A stretch of 64,000 nt of DNA from JADFRG01 sp964590515 (lineage in GTDB: Bacteria; Chloroflexota; Anaerolineae; Anaerolineales; E44-bin32). The notes beneath the pieces are model-generated. The model was given only the letters and a program-made list of their open reading frames with translations, did no database searches and was not told the DNA's origin. Shown one piece after another: positions 50,982-59,741 of this stretch. Position 1 is the stretch's first letter. The number at the start of each line of letters is the position of its first letter. Position numbers and translations under genes: made by a program. The stretch is from the NCBI GenBank assembly GCA_964590515.1, contig CAZPZD010000008.1, positions 1-64,000 of the forward strand, written 5' to 3'.

Positions 50982-51010
50982 GTCACGCTAGGCCGCGGAG
51001 AGCAATTCAT

Positions 51011-51057
51011 AAGAAAAACGCGGGAGGGGCTCCCTTGCGAGGCCCCATCCCGCGTTT
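51011..51057 (-). terminator. Intrinsic terminator between binding protein and permease genes
   Basis: On the minus strand AAACGCGGGA and TCCCGCGTTT pair, with an inner GGGGC/GCCCC stem, and are followed by TTTTTCTT. It lies about 20 bases after the binding-protein stop. Partial termination here would give more binding protein than permease. Confidence 0.85.
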
Positions 51058-51079
51058 GTAGCTTACCACAAGGGTCGAG

Positions 51080-52744
51080 TTAACCCTCGACGTTGACCAG
51101 GCCCCACATAGTGTCGTAGTACGTCCAGAGACCTGAGTTCCCCACGTGTAGGGGGGAGGACGCGTCCAGACCGGCCCAGAAGGTCGTCACCACGTCGTTG
51201 GCATCGAACTTCGAGCCGTCATGGAACACCACACCTTCTCGCAGGGTGCAGGTCCAGACTGTCGAGTCGGGGTTCGGCGTGCAAGAGGTCGCCAGAGAAG
51301 GCTCAACGGCCACGCCTCCGATTTCGAAGGTGTACAGCGGCTCCATCATCTGTTCACAAGCCCGCAGGGACTCGCCGTCCGACTCTTCCGCGCAGAACAG
51401 GCTGATCGGTTCTGCGTTCTGCATCCAGACGAAGGTATCCCGTCCGCCCGGATCGACGACTGCGAAGTACTCGTTGCCCAACGGGCTGGCTTGCCCGCCT
51501 ACCACGTCGGCTCGGTACGCCACGGCGGAACCTCCGTGGGAGATTGGTACCGCCGGAACATATTCGCGGAGGGCGTTGTTAGCCTCCACGTAGAGCGGGT
51601 GGGCCACGTCCGAGTCACCGATCGTCGCAGCCTGACCGAGTATGTCAAAGTAGGTCGGTGACTGAGTGCCGAAGCCGAGGTAGGTCTCGCTGAAGTGGTA
51701 GTCCAGGAAGTTGGTCACGTGCGGGTAGTCGAAGTTCCAGCCCAGCAGGTGGAACCCATCGCAGGTACCGCCCGTGCAGGCTGCGATGAAGGCACCCGAC
51801 TCCATCACCACGATCGTGGCGTCGATGTTCAGATTAGCCATGAGCTGGGCCTGGATATCTCCGGCCACCTGCGCCACCTGGGGCAGATAGGCCCTTACGA
51901 CATCCCGGTAGAACAGGTTGGTGGAGAACCCATTCGGGAAGCCGGCCTCGGCCAGCAGGGCTTTGGCCGCTACCGGATCGAATCCATACCACTCGTCACC
52001 GCTGCATCCGTTGGTGATGACACAGGGGACGAAGTGGGAGGCCACTTCGGATCCGCGGGGAAAGAACGTGTCGACGATCCGCTGGCGGTCGATTCCCATC
52101 CCAACTGCCTCCCGGACGAGTTGATCGTCAAACGGCTCGAAGGTGTTGGTCATGGCGAGGTAGAACGTGTTCAGTGCGGGTCGTTCGATCAACTGCAAGC
52201 TCGAGTCGCCCTCGATGACCGCAAAGTCGTCAGGGCCGACGTTGTCAAATCCATCGATCGTGCCCGCCTGCAGCTCCAGGGTTCTCGCCGCCGATTCGGT
52301 GCTCCAGCGGAAGACCAGCGTGTCGGTCTCAGCCGGGGTTCCCCAATAGTCGGGGTTACGGGTGAAGGTGATACTCTCCCCTCGGGTCCAGTCGCTCAGT
52401 ACATATGCGCCGGTGCCCACGGGGGCGTCCAGCCGGGCGCCGGGTTCGGTGGTAGCTTCCAGCCATTCCTGGGGATAGATCGAGAACACGCTGAAGGCTA
52501 TCTTCGACAGGAAGGCGGCGTCGGTCTTACACATGTTAAATACTACCGTGTGCTCGTCCGCAGCCACGATGCTGCTGAAGAAGCCGCTGCAGGCCGGATC
52601 CTCGAACGTCAGGCCCTCGAAGGCTGCCGCCTCGACGGTCGGCTCGGGTTCCGCCGGTACATCAGTCGGTCCGACCACCGGCGGTGCCGTAGTTGGTTCC
52701 GCCGTCGGCTGGGCGCAGGAGCCGAGGGCAAAGCTCAAGAGAAT
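51080..52744 (-). CDS. Peptide ABC transporter binding lipoprotein, apparent circular permutation, start lost in gap
   Basis: About 555 residues are readable. The frame begins in the gap with a lipoprotein signal ending ALGSC and a Pro/Glu/Thr linker. The fold is that of SBP_bac_5 binding proteins, but in altered order. It opens with ADEHTVVFNM, normally about 120 residues in; runs through GTGAYVLSDW, RNPDYWG and AGFPNGFSTNL; and ends with the part usually N-terminal: EPLYTFEIGG, VEPSLATS, REGVVFHDGSKFDANDV. Ten cysteines beside the lipid cysteine occur in close pairs, suggesting disulfides. The permeases follow after a terminator; ATPase genes diverge beyond the gap. Confidence 0.88.
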   Translation of the reverse strand: MLLSFALGSCAQPTAEPTTAPPVVGPTDVPAEPEPTVEAAAFEGLTFEDPACSGFFSSIVAADEHTVVFNMCKTDAAFLSKIAFSVFSIYPQEWLEATTEPGARLDAPVGTGAYVLSDWTRGESITFTRNPDYWGTPAETDTLVFRWSTESAARTLELQAGTIDGFDNVGPDDFAVIEGDSSLQLIERPALNTFYLAMTNTFEPFDDQLVREAVGMGIDRQRIVDTFFPRGSEVASHFVPCVITNGCSGDEWYGFDPVAAKALLAEAGFPNGFSTNLFYRDVVRAYLPQVAQVAGDIQAQLMANLNIDATIVVMESGAFIAACTGGTCDGFHLLGWNFDYPHVTNFLDYHFSETYLGFGTQSPTYFDILGQAATIGDSDVAHPLYVEANNALREYVPAVPISHGGSAVAYRADVVGGQASPLGNEYFAVVDPGGRDTFVWMQNAEPISLFCAEESDGESLRACEQMMEPLYTFEIGGVAVEPSLATSCTPNPDSTVWTCTLREGVVFHDGSKFDANDVVTTFWAGLDASSPLHVGNSGLWTYYDTMWGLVNVEG

Positions 52745-52844
52745 NNNNNNNNNNNNNNNNNNNNNNNNNNNNNNNNNNNNNNNNNNNNNNNNNNNNNNNN
52801 NNNNNNNNNNNNNNNNNNNNNNNNNNNNNNNNNNNNNNNNNNNN
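52745..52844. other. Assembly gap of 100 N between divergent transporter genes
   Basis: Exactly 100 ambiguous bases. They hide the signal-peptide start of the binding protein, the divergent promoter region and the N-terminal part (including Walker A) of the DppD-type ATPase. The true missing length must be much more than 100 bases. Confidence 0.98.
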
Positions 52845-53632
52845 GCGCTGCGTGAGAGGGAGATGGCGGATCTGCGCGGCAAGAACATCTCCATGATCTT
52901 TCAGCAGCCGCGCTCGAGCCTCAATCCGGTGTTCACGATTGGCTCCCAAATCGCCGAGGTCTTTCAGATCCACGCCAAGCTGAAACGGCGGGAAGCCTGG
53001 CGGCGAGCGGTTGAGATGTTGCGCCTGGTGGGTATCCCCGACCCGCGGCAGCGGGCCAAGTCCTATCCCCACGAGCTATCCGGCGGGCAGGCTCAGCGGG
53101 TGATGATTGCGATGGCACTGGCCCTCGACCCGCAGCTGCTCATCGCCGATGAGCCGACCACCGCCCTGGATGTGACCATTCAAGCCCAGATCCTGGACTT
53201 GATGCGGGCGATGAGCAAGCGGAGCGAAACGGCCGTGATCCTGATCACCCACGACCTCGGCGTGATCGCCGAGATGGCGGACCGAGTGGCGGTGATGTAC
53301 GCCGGCCATATCGTCGAGCAAGCCGACGTAGACAGCTTGTTTGATCGCCCGCTGCATCCTTATACCCAAGGTCTGATCGCATCCTTGCCGACTCCAGGAG
53401 AGAGCAAGGATCGGCTGGAAGCGATACCCGGCAGCGTGCCCGACCTGTTGGACATGCCGCCTGGATGCCGGTTCGCAGATCGCTGCAAAGCCCGAGTCGA
53501 CTTCGGGCTCGAAATCTGCACGGTTCGCGAGCCAGACTTGCTGGAGGTCGAGCCCGGTCACTCCGTGCGCTGTTACTTGTATCAGAGCGTGGACGACCAT
53601 CAGGCGCCATTGGCGGCGCAGCTGCGGCCCAC

Positions 53633-53636
<4 letters not shown>
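52845..53636 (+). CDS. Oligopeptide ABC transporter ATPase, DppD type, N-terminus lost in gap
   Basis: Readable part about 263 residues, starting ALREREMADLRGKNISMIFQQP, so the Walker A and first third are missing in the gap. Still present are the Q-loop (FQQPRSSLNPVF), signature LSGGQAQRVMIAMAL, Walker B LLIADEPTTALD, the switch histidine in LITHDLGV, and the oligo_HPY C-terminal domain with HPYTQGLIASLP and the cysteine cluster CRFADRCKAR...CTVREP that binds an iron-sulfur cluster in some relatives. It overlaps the next ATPase gene by ATGA. Confidence 0.93.
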
Positions 53637-54637
<1,001 letters not shown>

Positions 54638-54692
54638 ATCGGCTAGGTAGACCTCCGCCAAAGACTTCCGCCTTCCCCAGCGGAAATCAAAC

Positions 54693-55601
54693 TTATCGAA
54701 CTGCGGGTGACGTCAAGTAGAGCGCTGCGCCGTCGAGCAAGGCCCCGGCCACGATCGATGCACCCCATAACCCATAGGAGAGCGGCCGTTCTGAGCTGCT
54801 CCGGTAGAACCAACCTCCAAGCACCAGATCAACCAGCCATACCAGGCCGGCTATCAGAGGGAGCAGGAGCAATCGCCCGGGCGGTGCCAGGGGTCCGGGC
54901 TCGCCCCCGGGACCGAAGCCGAACGGGACCCGCTCGGGCAACCCGGGCGCCTTGAGCACGAGGACCGTCAGCCCCAGCAGGGGCAGGGCCAATCCGGCCA
55001 AGATCAGGCCGCGGGCCACCCGGTCTTTCCAGATCCGGGTGAGCAGGAAGTCCGGCCGGTCGGATCGTTCCGGGATGCTTTCCAGCGCGCCCATCCGGGT
55101 CGCGGAAAGAAACGCACTTTGGAACGATGCCGCATCCGGTGGAGAGATGGCCAGCGACCGCCCGCCGCGGACGCTCACGATCACCCGCTCGCCCGAGCCG
55201 GCGAAGAACTCCAGCTCCTGATCCTGGTCAGTCCGACCTCGCCCAACCAGACAGCCCGGCCACCAGAACCCGAAGGCCGGTCGCTGGGGCCCGCCGAGTT
55301 CGCCGGCCGGCTGGATCGAAACGATTGAGGCGATCGGAAACTGCTCGAGGACCAGACCCCAGCGCACATAAAGCCCGTCCCGATCGATCCGATAACTTGC
55401 GCTGGCCAGGCCGAACAGCCGGTACCCGACCAGCAGAGCGAGGGGCAGCGAGACCAGCAGCGCCACAATCCAAATCAAACTTCCGGGCGAGATCAGCCCT
55501 TGACCCAATCGGGCGAGCCCGAGCCCACTGGCGGTCAGCAGCCCGGCCAGCCCGGCAGTGCCAAGCAGCATTCCAAGCAGGCGATTCGGTCGGAAGTTCA
55601 T
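54693..55601 (-). CDS. Membrane protein with a PH-like domain and a DUF1648-like segment
   Basis: This 302-residue protein has two N-terminal helices (about 10-30 and 40-62), a beta-rich domain (70-170) with YRIDRDGLYVRWGLVLEQFPIASIVSIQP, like bacterial PH domains, and three C-terminal helices. The segment LPERVPFGFGPGGEPGPL before the fourth helix resembles the DUF1648 pattern. Function is unknown; related proteins are envelope-associated. It is downstream of ilvE on the same strand but behind a terminator-like hairpin. Confidence 0.72.
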   Translation of the reverse strand: MNFRPNRLLGMLLGTAGLAGLLTASGLGLARLGQGLISPGSLIWIVALLVSLPLALLVGYRLFGLASASYRIDRDGLYVRWGLVLEQFPIASIVSIQPAGELGGPQRPAFGFWWPGCLVGRGRTDQDQELEFFAGSGERVIVSVRGGRSLAISPPDAASFQSAFLSATRMGALESIPERSDRPDFLLTRIWKDRVARGLILAGLALPLLGLTVLVLKAPGLPERVPFGFGPGGEPGPLAPPGRLLLLPLIAGLVWLVDLVLGGWFYRSSSERPLSYGLWGASIVAGALLDGAALYLTSPAVR

Positions 55602-55607
55602 TTCAGA

Positions 55608-55635
55608 TGAAAGACCCCCGGTGGATCCGGGGGTC
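55608..55635 (-). terminator. Terminator-like hairpin after ilvE
   Basis: A perfect nine-base stem (GACCCCCGG with CCGGGGGTC, five-base loop) is followed on the minus strand by TTTCATCT. The U-tract is short, so termination may be partial. It lies between the ilvE stop and the start of the PH-like membrane protein gene. Confidence 0.6.
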
Positions 55636-55679
55636 AGCAGAAGCCGAGCGTAATCGAGGCGGGGCGACTGCCCGCCAGA

Positions 55680-56624
55680 TCACTTCACCGCAATCGCTTC
55701 TTTTAGGTAGACGGGTTCCGCCCAGTGGGAATAGCGCGGAAGCCTGCCGCGTACCGCGTCATCGTAAATCTTTCGCATCCGGGAGGTGACCGGGCCCATC
55801 ACTCCATCGCCGATTGGCCGGAAATCCACCTGGGTCACGGCCGTGACCTGGGCCGCGGTGCCGGTCAGGAACAGTTCCTGACAGAGAAAGACTTCGGTCC
55901 GGTCGATCGGGCGCTCGATCACTTCCAACCCGAACTCCTCCCGGGCCAGCTCGATGACGGTCCGCCGGGTGATACCTTCTAGAATATTCTCGGTGATCGA
56001 CGGAGTGACCAGCACTCCACCCCGCAGCATGAAGACGTTCTCGGCGCTGCCTTCGGCCAGGTGGCCGTCCTGGTTCAGCACCAGGGCTTCGTCGAAGCCG
56101 CCCCGCAGCGCGTCGGTCTTGACGAACGCGGTATTGACGTAGGCGCCGCTGAACTTCCCCCGGGCTGGTATGGCGTTGTCGTCAACCCGCCGCCAGGAAG
56201 AGATCGTGACATGGGCGCTGTCGTCATGCTCCACATACTTGTGAAAGGGTAGGGCGCAGATTGCCAGCTCATCGGTCAGGCCGTGAAGCTTGACTCCAAT
56301 AATTTCGTCCGCCTTGTAGAGCAGCGGACGAATGTAGCAATCCTCTCGAAAACCCTCCATGCGGAGCAGCTCGAGGGTAATGTCTCGAAGATCACTGTTG
56401 GTGTGTGGCACCTCGGCACAGAGCAGCTTCCCAGAGTTCAGCAGCCGCTCATAATGATCCAGCGGGCGGAAGACAAATAGCTGTTCTTCCTCAGCGTTCC
56501 AGTAACCCCGGATGCCGGCAAAGGCCGCCGTCCCGTAGTTCAGCGAGTGGGTGAGCAGGCCCAGTTTGGCTTCGCCGTACGGAACAAATTTTCCTTGGAA
56601 GTAGGCGTATTTGGGAAGGATCAC
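55680..56624 (-). CDS. ilvE: Branched-chain amino acid aminotransferase
   Basis: IlvE carries out the last step of Leu, Ile and Val synthesis using PLP and glutamate. From GTG 56624 the protein has 314 residues, typical for class IV aminotransferases. The PLP lysine is K157 in IPARGKFSGAYVN; LNYGTAAFAGIRGYW, CYIRPLLYK, LAEGSAENVFMLRGG and ELFLTGTAAQVTAVTQVD are family blocks. AGGAGGT stands eight bases before the GTG, which decides this start over the upstream ATG at 56690. It has its own promoter. Confidence 0.94.
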   Translation of the reverse strand: MILPKYAYFQGKFVPYGEAKLGLLTHSLNYGTAAFAGIRGYWNAEEEQLFVFRPLDHYERLLNSGKLLCAEVPHTNSDLRDITLELLRMEGFREDCYIRPLLYKADEIIGVKLHGLTDELAICALPFHKYVEHDDSAHVTISSWRRVDDNAIPARGKFSGAYVNTAFVKTDALRGGFDEALVLNQDGHLAEGSAENVFMLRGGVLVTPSITENILEGITRRTVIELAREEFGLEVIERPIDRTEVFLCQELFLTGTAAQVTAVTQVDFRPIGDGVMGPVTSRMRKIYDDAVRGRLPRYSHWAEPVYLKEAIAVK

Positions 56625-56660
56625 GTGGCAACACCTCCTAAGCGAAGGGTCCGGCAACCC

Positions 56661-56690
56661 ATTATAGCTTGTGACTTTAACCCCCGACAA
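56661..56690 (-). promoter_or_regulatory. Promoter of ilvE
   Basis: TTGTCG (56690-56685) and TATAAT (56666-56661) on the minus strand are 18 bases apart, giving a start near 56654 and a 30-base leader with AGGAGGT. No T-box or leader peptide is seen. Confidence 0.65.
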
Positions 56691-56732
56691 GGAAAGAACT
56701 CCTAAGCCGGTGGGAAGACCGTCATCTTCTGG

Positions 56733-57161
56733 CTAGCGCAGCCGGTCGACCAGCCGCCGGACACCAGGCACCCCTCGGGCCACCTCGACGGCCCTTCGCC
56801 GCAGGGCCTCAGTGGGAGTCTTGCCGACCAGAGAAACCTGGCCCAGATGGCTGTAAACGAAAACGCTGCCGGGAGGCAGCGTTTTCAGGCTCGGATCCGC
56901 GTCGATGGCCTTGGCAATCGCCAACTCGAGCTTAGGGTCAGGCAAGATTCGATCAATTACTCCGACCACTCCCGGCAGCCGGCGTACCGTGGCGAGGATC
57001 CCATCCTTGATCGACCCGGATCGGACCGGTCCAGCGATCTCCACCTGGCCGTCCGGCCGGGCTTCGATCCGCAGCGCGCCAAGCGCCTCGCGGATCGGAT
57101 CGTACTGCCAGATGGCCTCCTCGACCTCGAGCTGCAGATCCTGCAGCGCGGCATTGGTCAT
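56733..57161 (-). CDS. Protein with two BON domains
   Basis: The 142-residue protein is two BON modules in tandem (about 1-72 and 74-142), each with an alpha-beta pattern ending in a G-V-x-x-V-x-D strand: LPGVVGVIDRI and VPGVRRLVDRL. BON domains bind phospholipid or link envelope parts. No signal peptide is present, so it acts in the cytoplasm or at the inner membrane face. It begins 12 bases after the dnaK stop and is likely co-transcribed with it. Confidence 0.86.
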   Translation of the reverse strand: MTNAALQDLQLEVEEAIWQYDPIREALGALRIEARPDGQVEIAGPVRSGSIKDGILATVRRLPGVVGVIDRILPDPKLELAIAKAIDADPSLKTLPPGSVFVYSHLGQVSLVGKTPTEALRRRAVEVARGVPGVRRLVDRLR

Positions 57162-57173
57162 CTCACCCTCGAT

Positions 57174-59069
57174 TTAAGCTTCCCGGAACTCGCCCTCTAC
57201 CACGTCATCATCGCCTTCGGCCGCGCCTTGCGGGCCGCCTTCCGGCTGGGGCTGGGGAGTTGGGCCCTGCTGCGCATTTAGCTGCTGGCTCAGGGCATAG
57301 CTCGCCTGCTGGACTTCTTCGGAGAGCTGCTTGATCTGGCTGAGGTCGTCCCCCTGGACCGCCTCGCGCAACTGCTTGACCTTTCCCTCGATCGGCTCGC
57401 GGTCGGCCTGCGGGACTTTGTCGCCGAGTTCGCGCAGGGTCTTCTCGGCCTGGTAGGCCAGGTTATCGCCGTTGTTGCGGGCATCGGCCAGTTCTTTATG
57501 GCTTCGATCCTCAGCCGCGTGCTGTTTACCCTGCTCAACCATCCGTTCCACGTCCTGCTTACTCAGATTGGTGGAGGCAGTGATGGTGACCGATTGCTGC
57601 TTGCCGGTGGCTTTGTCTTTGGCGTTCACGTTAATGATCCCGTTGGCGTCGATATCGAAGGTCACCTCGACCTGCGGGATTCCCCGCGGCGCGGCCGGCA
57701 GACCTTCCAACCGGAAACGCCCCAGGGTCATGTTATCCCCCGCCATCGAGCGTTCGCCTTGCAACACATGGATGTCTACCGCGGTCTGGCTGTCTTCGGC
57801 GGTTGAGAAGGTCTCAGTCTTCTTGATTGGGATGGTCGTGTTGCGCTCGATCAAGGCGGTCATCACGCCACCCAGGGTCTCGACGCCGAGCGAAAGCGGC
57901 GTGACGTCCAGCAGCAAGATATCCTTCACATCGCCGGCCAGCACGCCAGCCTGGATGGCGGCACCGACGGCCACCACCTCATCCGGGTTGACACCTTTGT
58001 GGGGTTCTTTGCCAGTGCGGGAGCGCACCAGGTCTTGCACCATCGGCATTCGGGTAGCGCCACCCACCAACACGACTTCATCGACGTCGCTGGCTTTCAG
58101 CTTGGCATCTTTAAGGACCGCGTCGAACGGCCCGTGGATGCGGGCAACCAATTCCTCGGAAAGTTGCTCGAACTTGGCCCGACTCAGCTTGAGCTGAAGG
58201 TGCTTGGGGCCGGAAGCGTCTGCCGAGACATAAGGCAGGTTAATCTCAGTTTCGCTGACGGTGGACAGCTCGATCTTGGCCTTCTCAGCCGCCTCCCGCA
58301 ACCGCTGGAGGGCCTGCCGATCTTGCCGCAGGTCGATGCCTTGATCCTTCTTGAACTCATCGGCGATCCAATTCAGGATCCGCTGATCCCAGTCGTCGCC
58401 TCCCAGGTGCGTGTCGCCATTGGTAGACTTGACCTCGACGACCCCCTCGCCCACCTCCAGCACGCTGACGTCGAAGGTTCCCCCGCCCAGGTCGAAGACC
58501 AGGATGGTTTCGTTCTCTTTCTTGTCCAGCCCATAGGCCAGCGCGGCCGAGGTGGGCTCATTGATGATCCGCATCACTTCCAACCCGGCAATCTTCCCGG
58601 CATCTTTGGTCGCTTGCCGCTGGGAGTCGTTGAAATAGGCCGGAACTGTAATCACTGCCTTGCTGACCGGCTCTCCAAGATGGGCCTCGGCGTCGGCCTT
58701 GAGCTTGGCCAGTATCATCGCCGAGATCTCCTGCGGGGTGTATTCACGATTGTTGACCGGGATCTTCACCCGCACGTCCTCGCTGGCGCCCTTAACGGTT
58801 TCAAAGGAGACCATCTTGCGCTCGGTCTCGACCTCGTCGAGCCTGCGACCCATGAAGCGCTTGATGGAATAGACGGTGTTCTCCGAGTTCACCACAGCCT
58901 GGCGCTTGGCGGTCTGTCCGACCAGCCGCTCGCCGGTCTTGGTAAACGCCACGACCGAGGGGCATAGCCGGCCGCCTTCGGCCGTCGTGATGACAACCGG
59001 GTCGCCGCCTTCCATGACCGCCACGACGCTGTTAGTCGTGCCAAGGTCAATCCCAATAATCTTCGCCAT
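57174..59069 (-). CDS. dnaK: Molecular chaperone DnaK
   Basis: DnaK is the Hsp70 ATPase chaperone. All 631 residues are intact: IIGIDLGTTNSVVAVMEGG at the N-terminus, AVITVPAYFNDSQRQATKDAG, IINEPTSAALAYGLD, the phosphate loop VFDLGGGTFDVSVLEVG, VLVGGATRMPMVQDLV, the linker region DILLLDVTPLSLGVE, and a C-terminal Gln/Pro-rich tail ending DDDVVEGEFREA. Neither grpE nor dnaJ is adjacent, and no CIRCE repeat is seen upstream. A BON-domain gene follows after 12 bases. Confidence 0.98.
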   Translation of the reverse strand: MAKIIGIDLGTTNSVVAVMEGGDPVVITTAEGGRLCPSVVAFTKTGERLVGQTAKRQAVVNSENTVYSIKRFMGRRLDEVETERKMVSFETVKGASEDVRVKIPVNNREYTPQEISAMILAKLKADAEAHLGEPVSKAVITVPAYFNDSQRQATKDAGKIAGLEVMRIINEPTSAALAYGLDKKENETILVFDLGGGTFDVSVLEVGEGVVEVKSTNGDTHLGGDDWDQRILNWIADEFKKDQGIDLRQDRQALQRLREAAEKAKIELSTVSETEINLPYVSADASGPKHLQLKLSRAKFEQLSEELVARIHGPFDAVLKDAKLKASDVDEVVLVGGATRMPMVQDLVRSRTGKEPHKGVNPDEVVAVGAAIQAGVLAGDVKDILLLDVTPLSLGVETLGGVMTALIERNTTIPIKKTETFSTAEDSQTAVDIHVLQGERSMAGDNMTLGRFRLEGLPAAPRGIPQVEVTFDIDANGIINVNAKDKATGKQQSVTITASTNLSKQDVERMVEQGKQHAAEDRSHKELADARNNGDNLAYQAEKTLRELGDKVPQADREPIEGKVKQLREAVQGDDLSQIKQLSEEVQQASYALSQQLNAQQGPTPQPQPEGGPQGAAEGDDDVVEGEFREA

Positions 59070-59102
59070 TCGAATTCACCTCACCAAGGTATGAGCTGAC
59101 CA

Positions 59103-59108
59103 ATCATA
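59103..59108 (-). promoter_or_regulatory. Probable -10 element of dnaK
   Basis: TATGAT on the minus strand lies about 33 bases before the dnaK ATG. No good -35 lies at the right distance (TTAACG is 20 bases away), and no heat-shock inverted repeat of CIRCE type is present. Confidence 0.35.
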
Positions 59109-59180
59109 CCCGAGGCGCGCATGAGGATCGTTAACGCGACATTGGAGGCAGGTCAGACGCCGGCTGCCCCTTGACGGGTG

Positions 59181-59189
59181 TGATATAAG
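59181..59189 (+). promoter_or_regulatory. Extended -10 element of the DUF1684 gene
   Basis: TGATATAAG on the plus strand lies 30 bases before the ATG at 59220. A TTGACG nearby (59171-59176) is too close to be its -35. Confidence 0.35.
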
Positions 59190-59219
59190 CGGTCGTTGGC
59201 TGCGTCAAGTGGAGCTGGG

Positions 59220-59741
59220 ATGAGTAGTTTGGAACAATTCCGCAAAGAGAAGGATGAATTCTTCCGCGAGAGCTCGAGCAGCCCGCTTCTTCCCGAGCAA
59301 CGGACGGCATTTGTCGGGTTGAGCTACTTCCCGGAGAACCCGGAGCTGCGGCTCTCGGTCGAGGTCGGCCGGTTTCCATCCGAGCGGGAGGTTCAAATCC
59401 AGACCAACACCGGTGCCGCGCAGACCTATCGGCGGTTTGGCCGGTTCAAGTTTGAGGTCGAGGGCGAAGTCGCCGAGCTGACGATCTTCGAGAATGAGAA
59501 CGGCTACTTTCTGCCATTCGCCGATTCGCTGGCTGGCCAGGAAACCTATGGCGCCGGCCGCTATCTGGAGCCAGAGCGGCTGGCGGACGGCCGGTTCGAA
59601 GTCGACTTCAACCTGGCCTATAACCCGTACTGTGCCTACAACGAGCGCTGGTCCTGCCCGATTACCCCGCCCGAAAACCGGCTCAAGGTCCCGATCCGGG
59701 CGGGGGAGAAGATCTTCGAGGAAGCTAAGCCTGCGGTTTAG
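59220..59741 (+). CDS. DUF1684 family protein
   Basis: The 173-residue protein shows the DUF1684 core: QTNTGAAQTYRRFGRFKFEVEGEVAELTIF, then AGRYLEPERL, VDFNLAYNPYCAYNERWSCPITPPENRLKVPIRAGEK with two conserved cysteines. Function is unknown; members are widespread. I start at ATG 59220, five bases after GGAG; the frame to 59196 is less likely. Its end overlaps the convergent membrane protein gene by 17 bases. Confidence 0.9.
   Translation: MSSLEQFRKEKDEFFRESSSSPLLPEQRTAFVGLSYFPENPELRLSVEVGRFPSEREVQIQTNTGAAQTYRRFGRFKFEVEGEVAELTIFENENGYFLPFADSLAGQETYGAGRYLEPERLADGRFEVDFNLAYNPYCAYNERWSCPITPPENRLKVPIRAGEKIFEEAKPAV

Noticed and set aside
51080..52894. Continuation of the binding-protein frame through the gap with an N-terminus MEMFLPRRSA
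   Set aside because: The part right of the N run is antisense to the DppD-type ATPase gene. The frame only appears continuous because the gap was read through.
54666..54685. Hairpin TTCCGC/GCGGAA as terminator of the DppF gene
   Set aside because: A six-base stem without a T-run on either strand is too weak to call.
59171..59189. TTGACG followed by TATAAG as a -35/-10 pair
   Set aside because: The spacer is only seven bases; the -10 may act as an extended -10 element but not with this -35.
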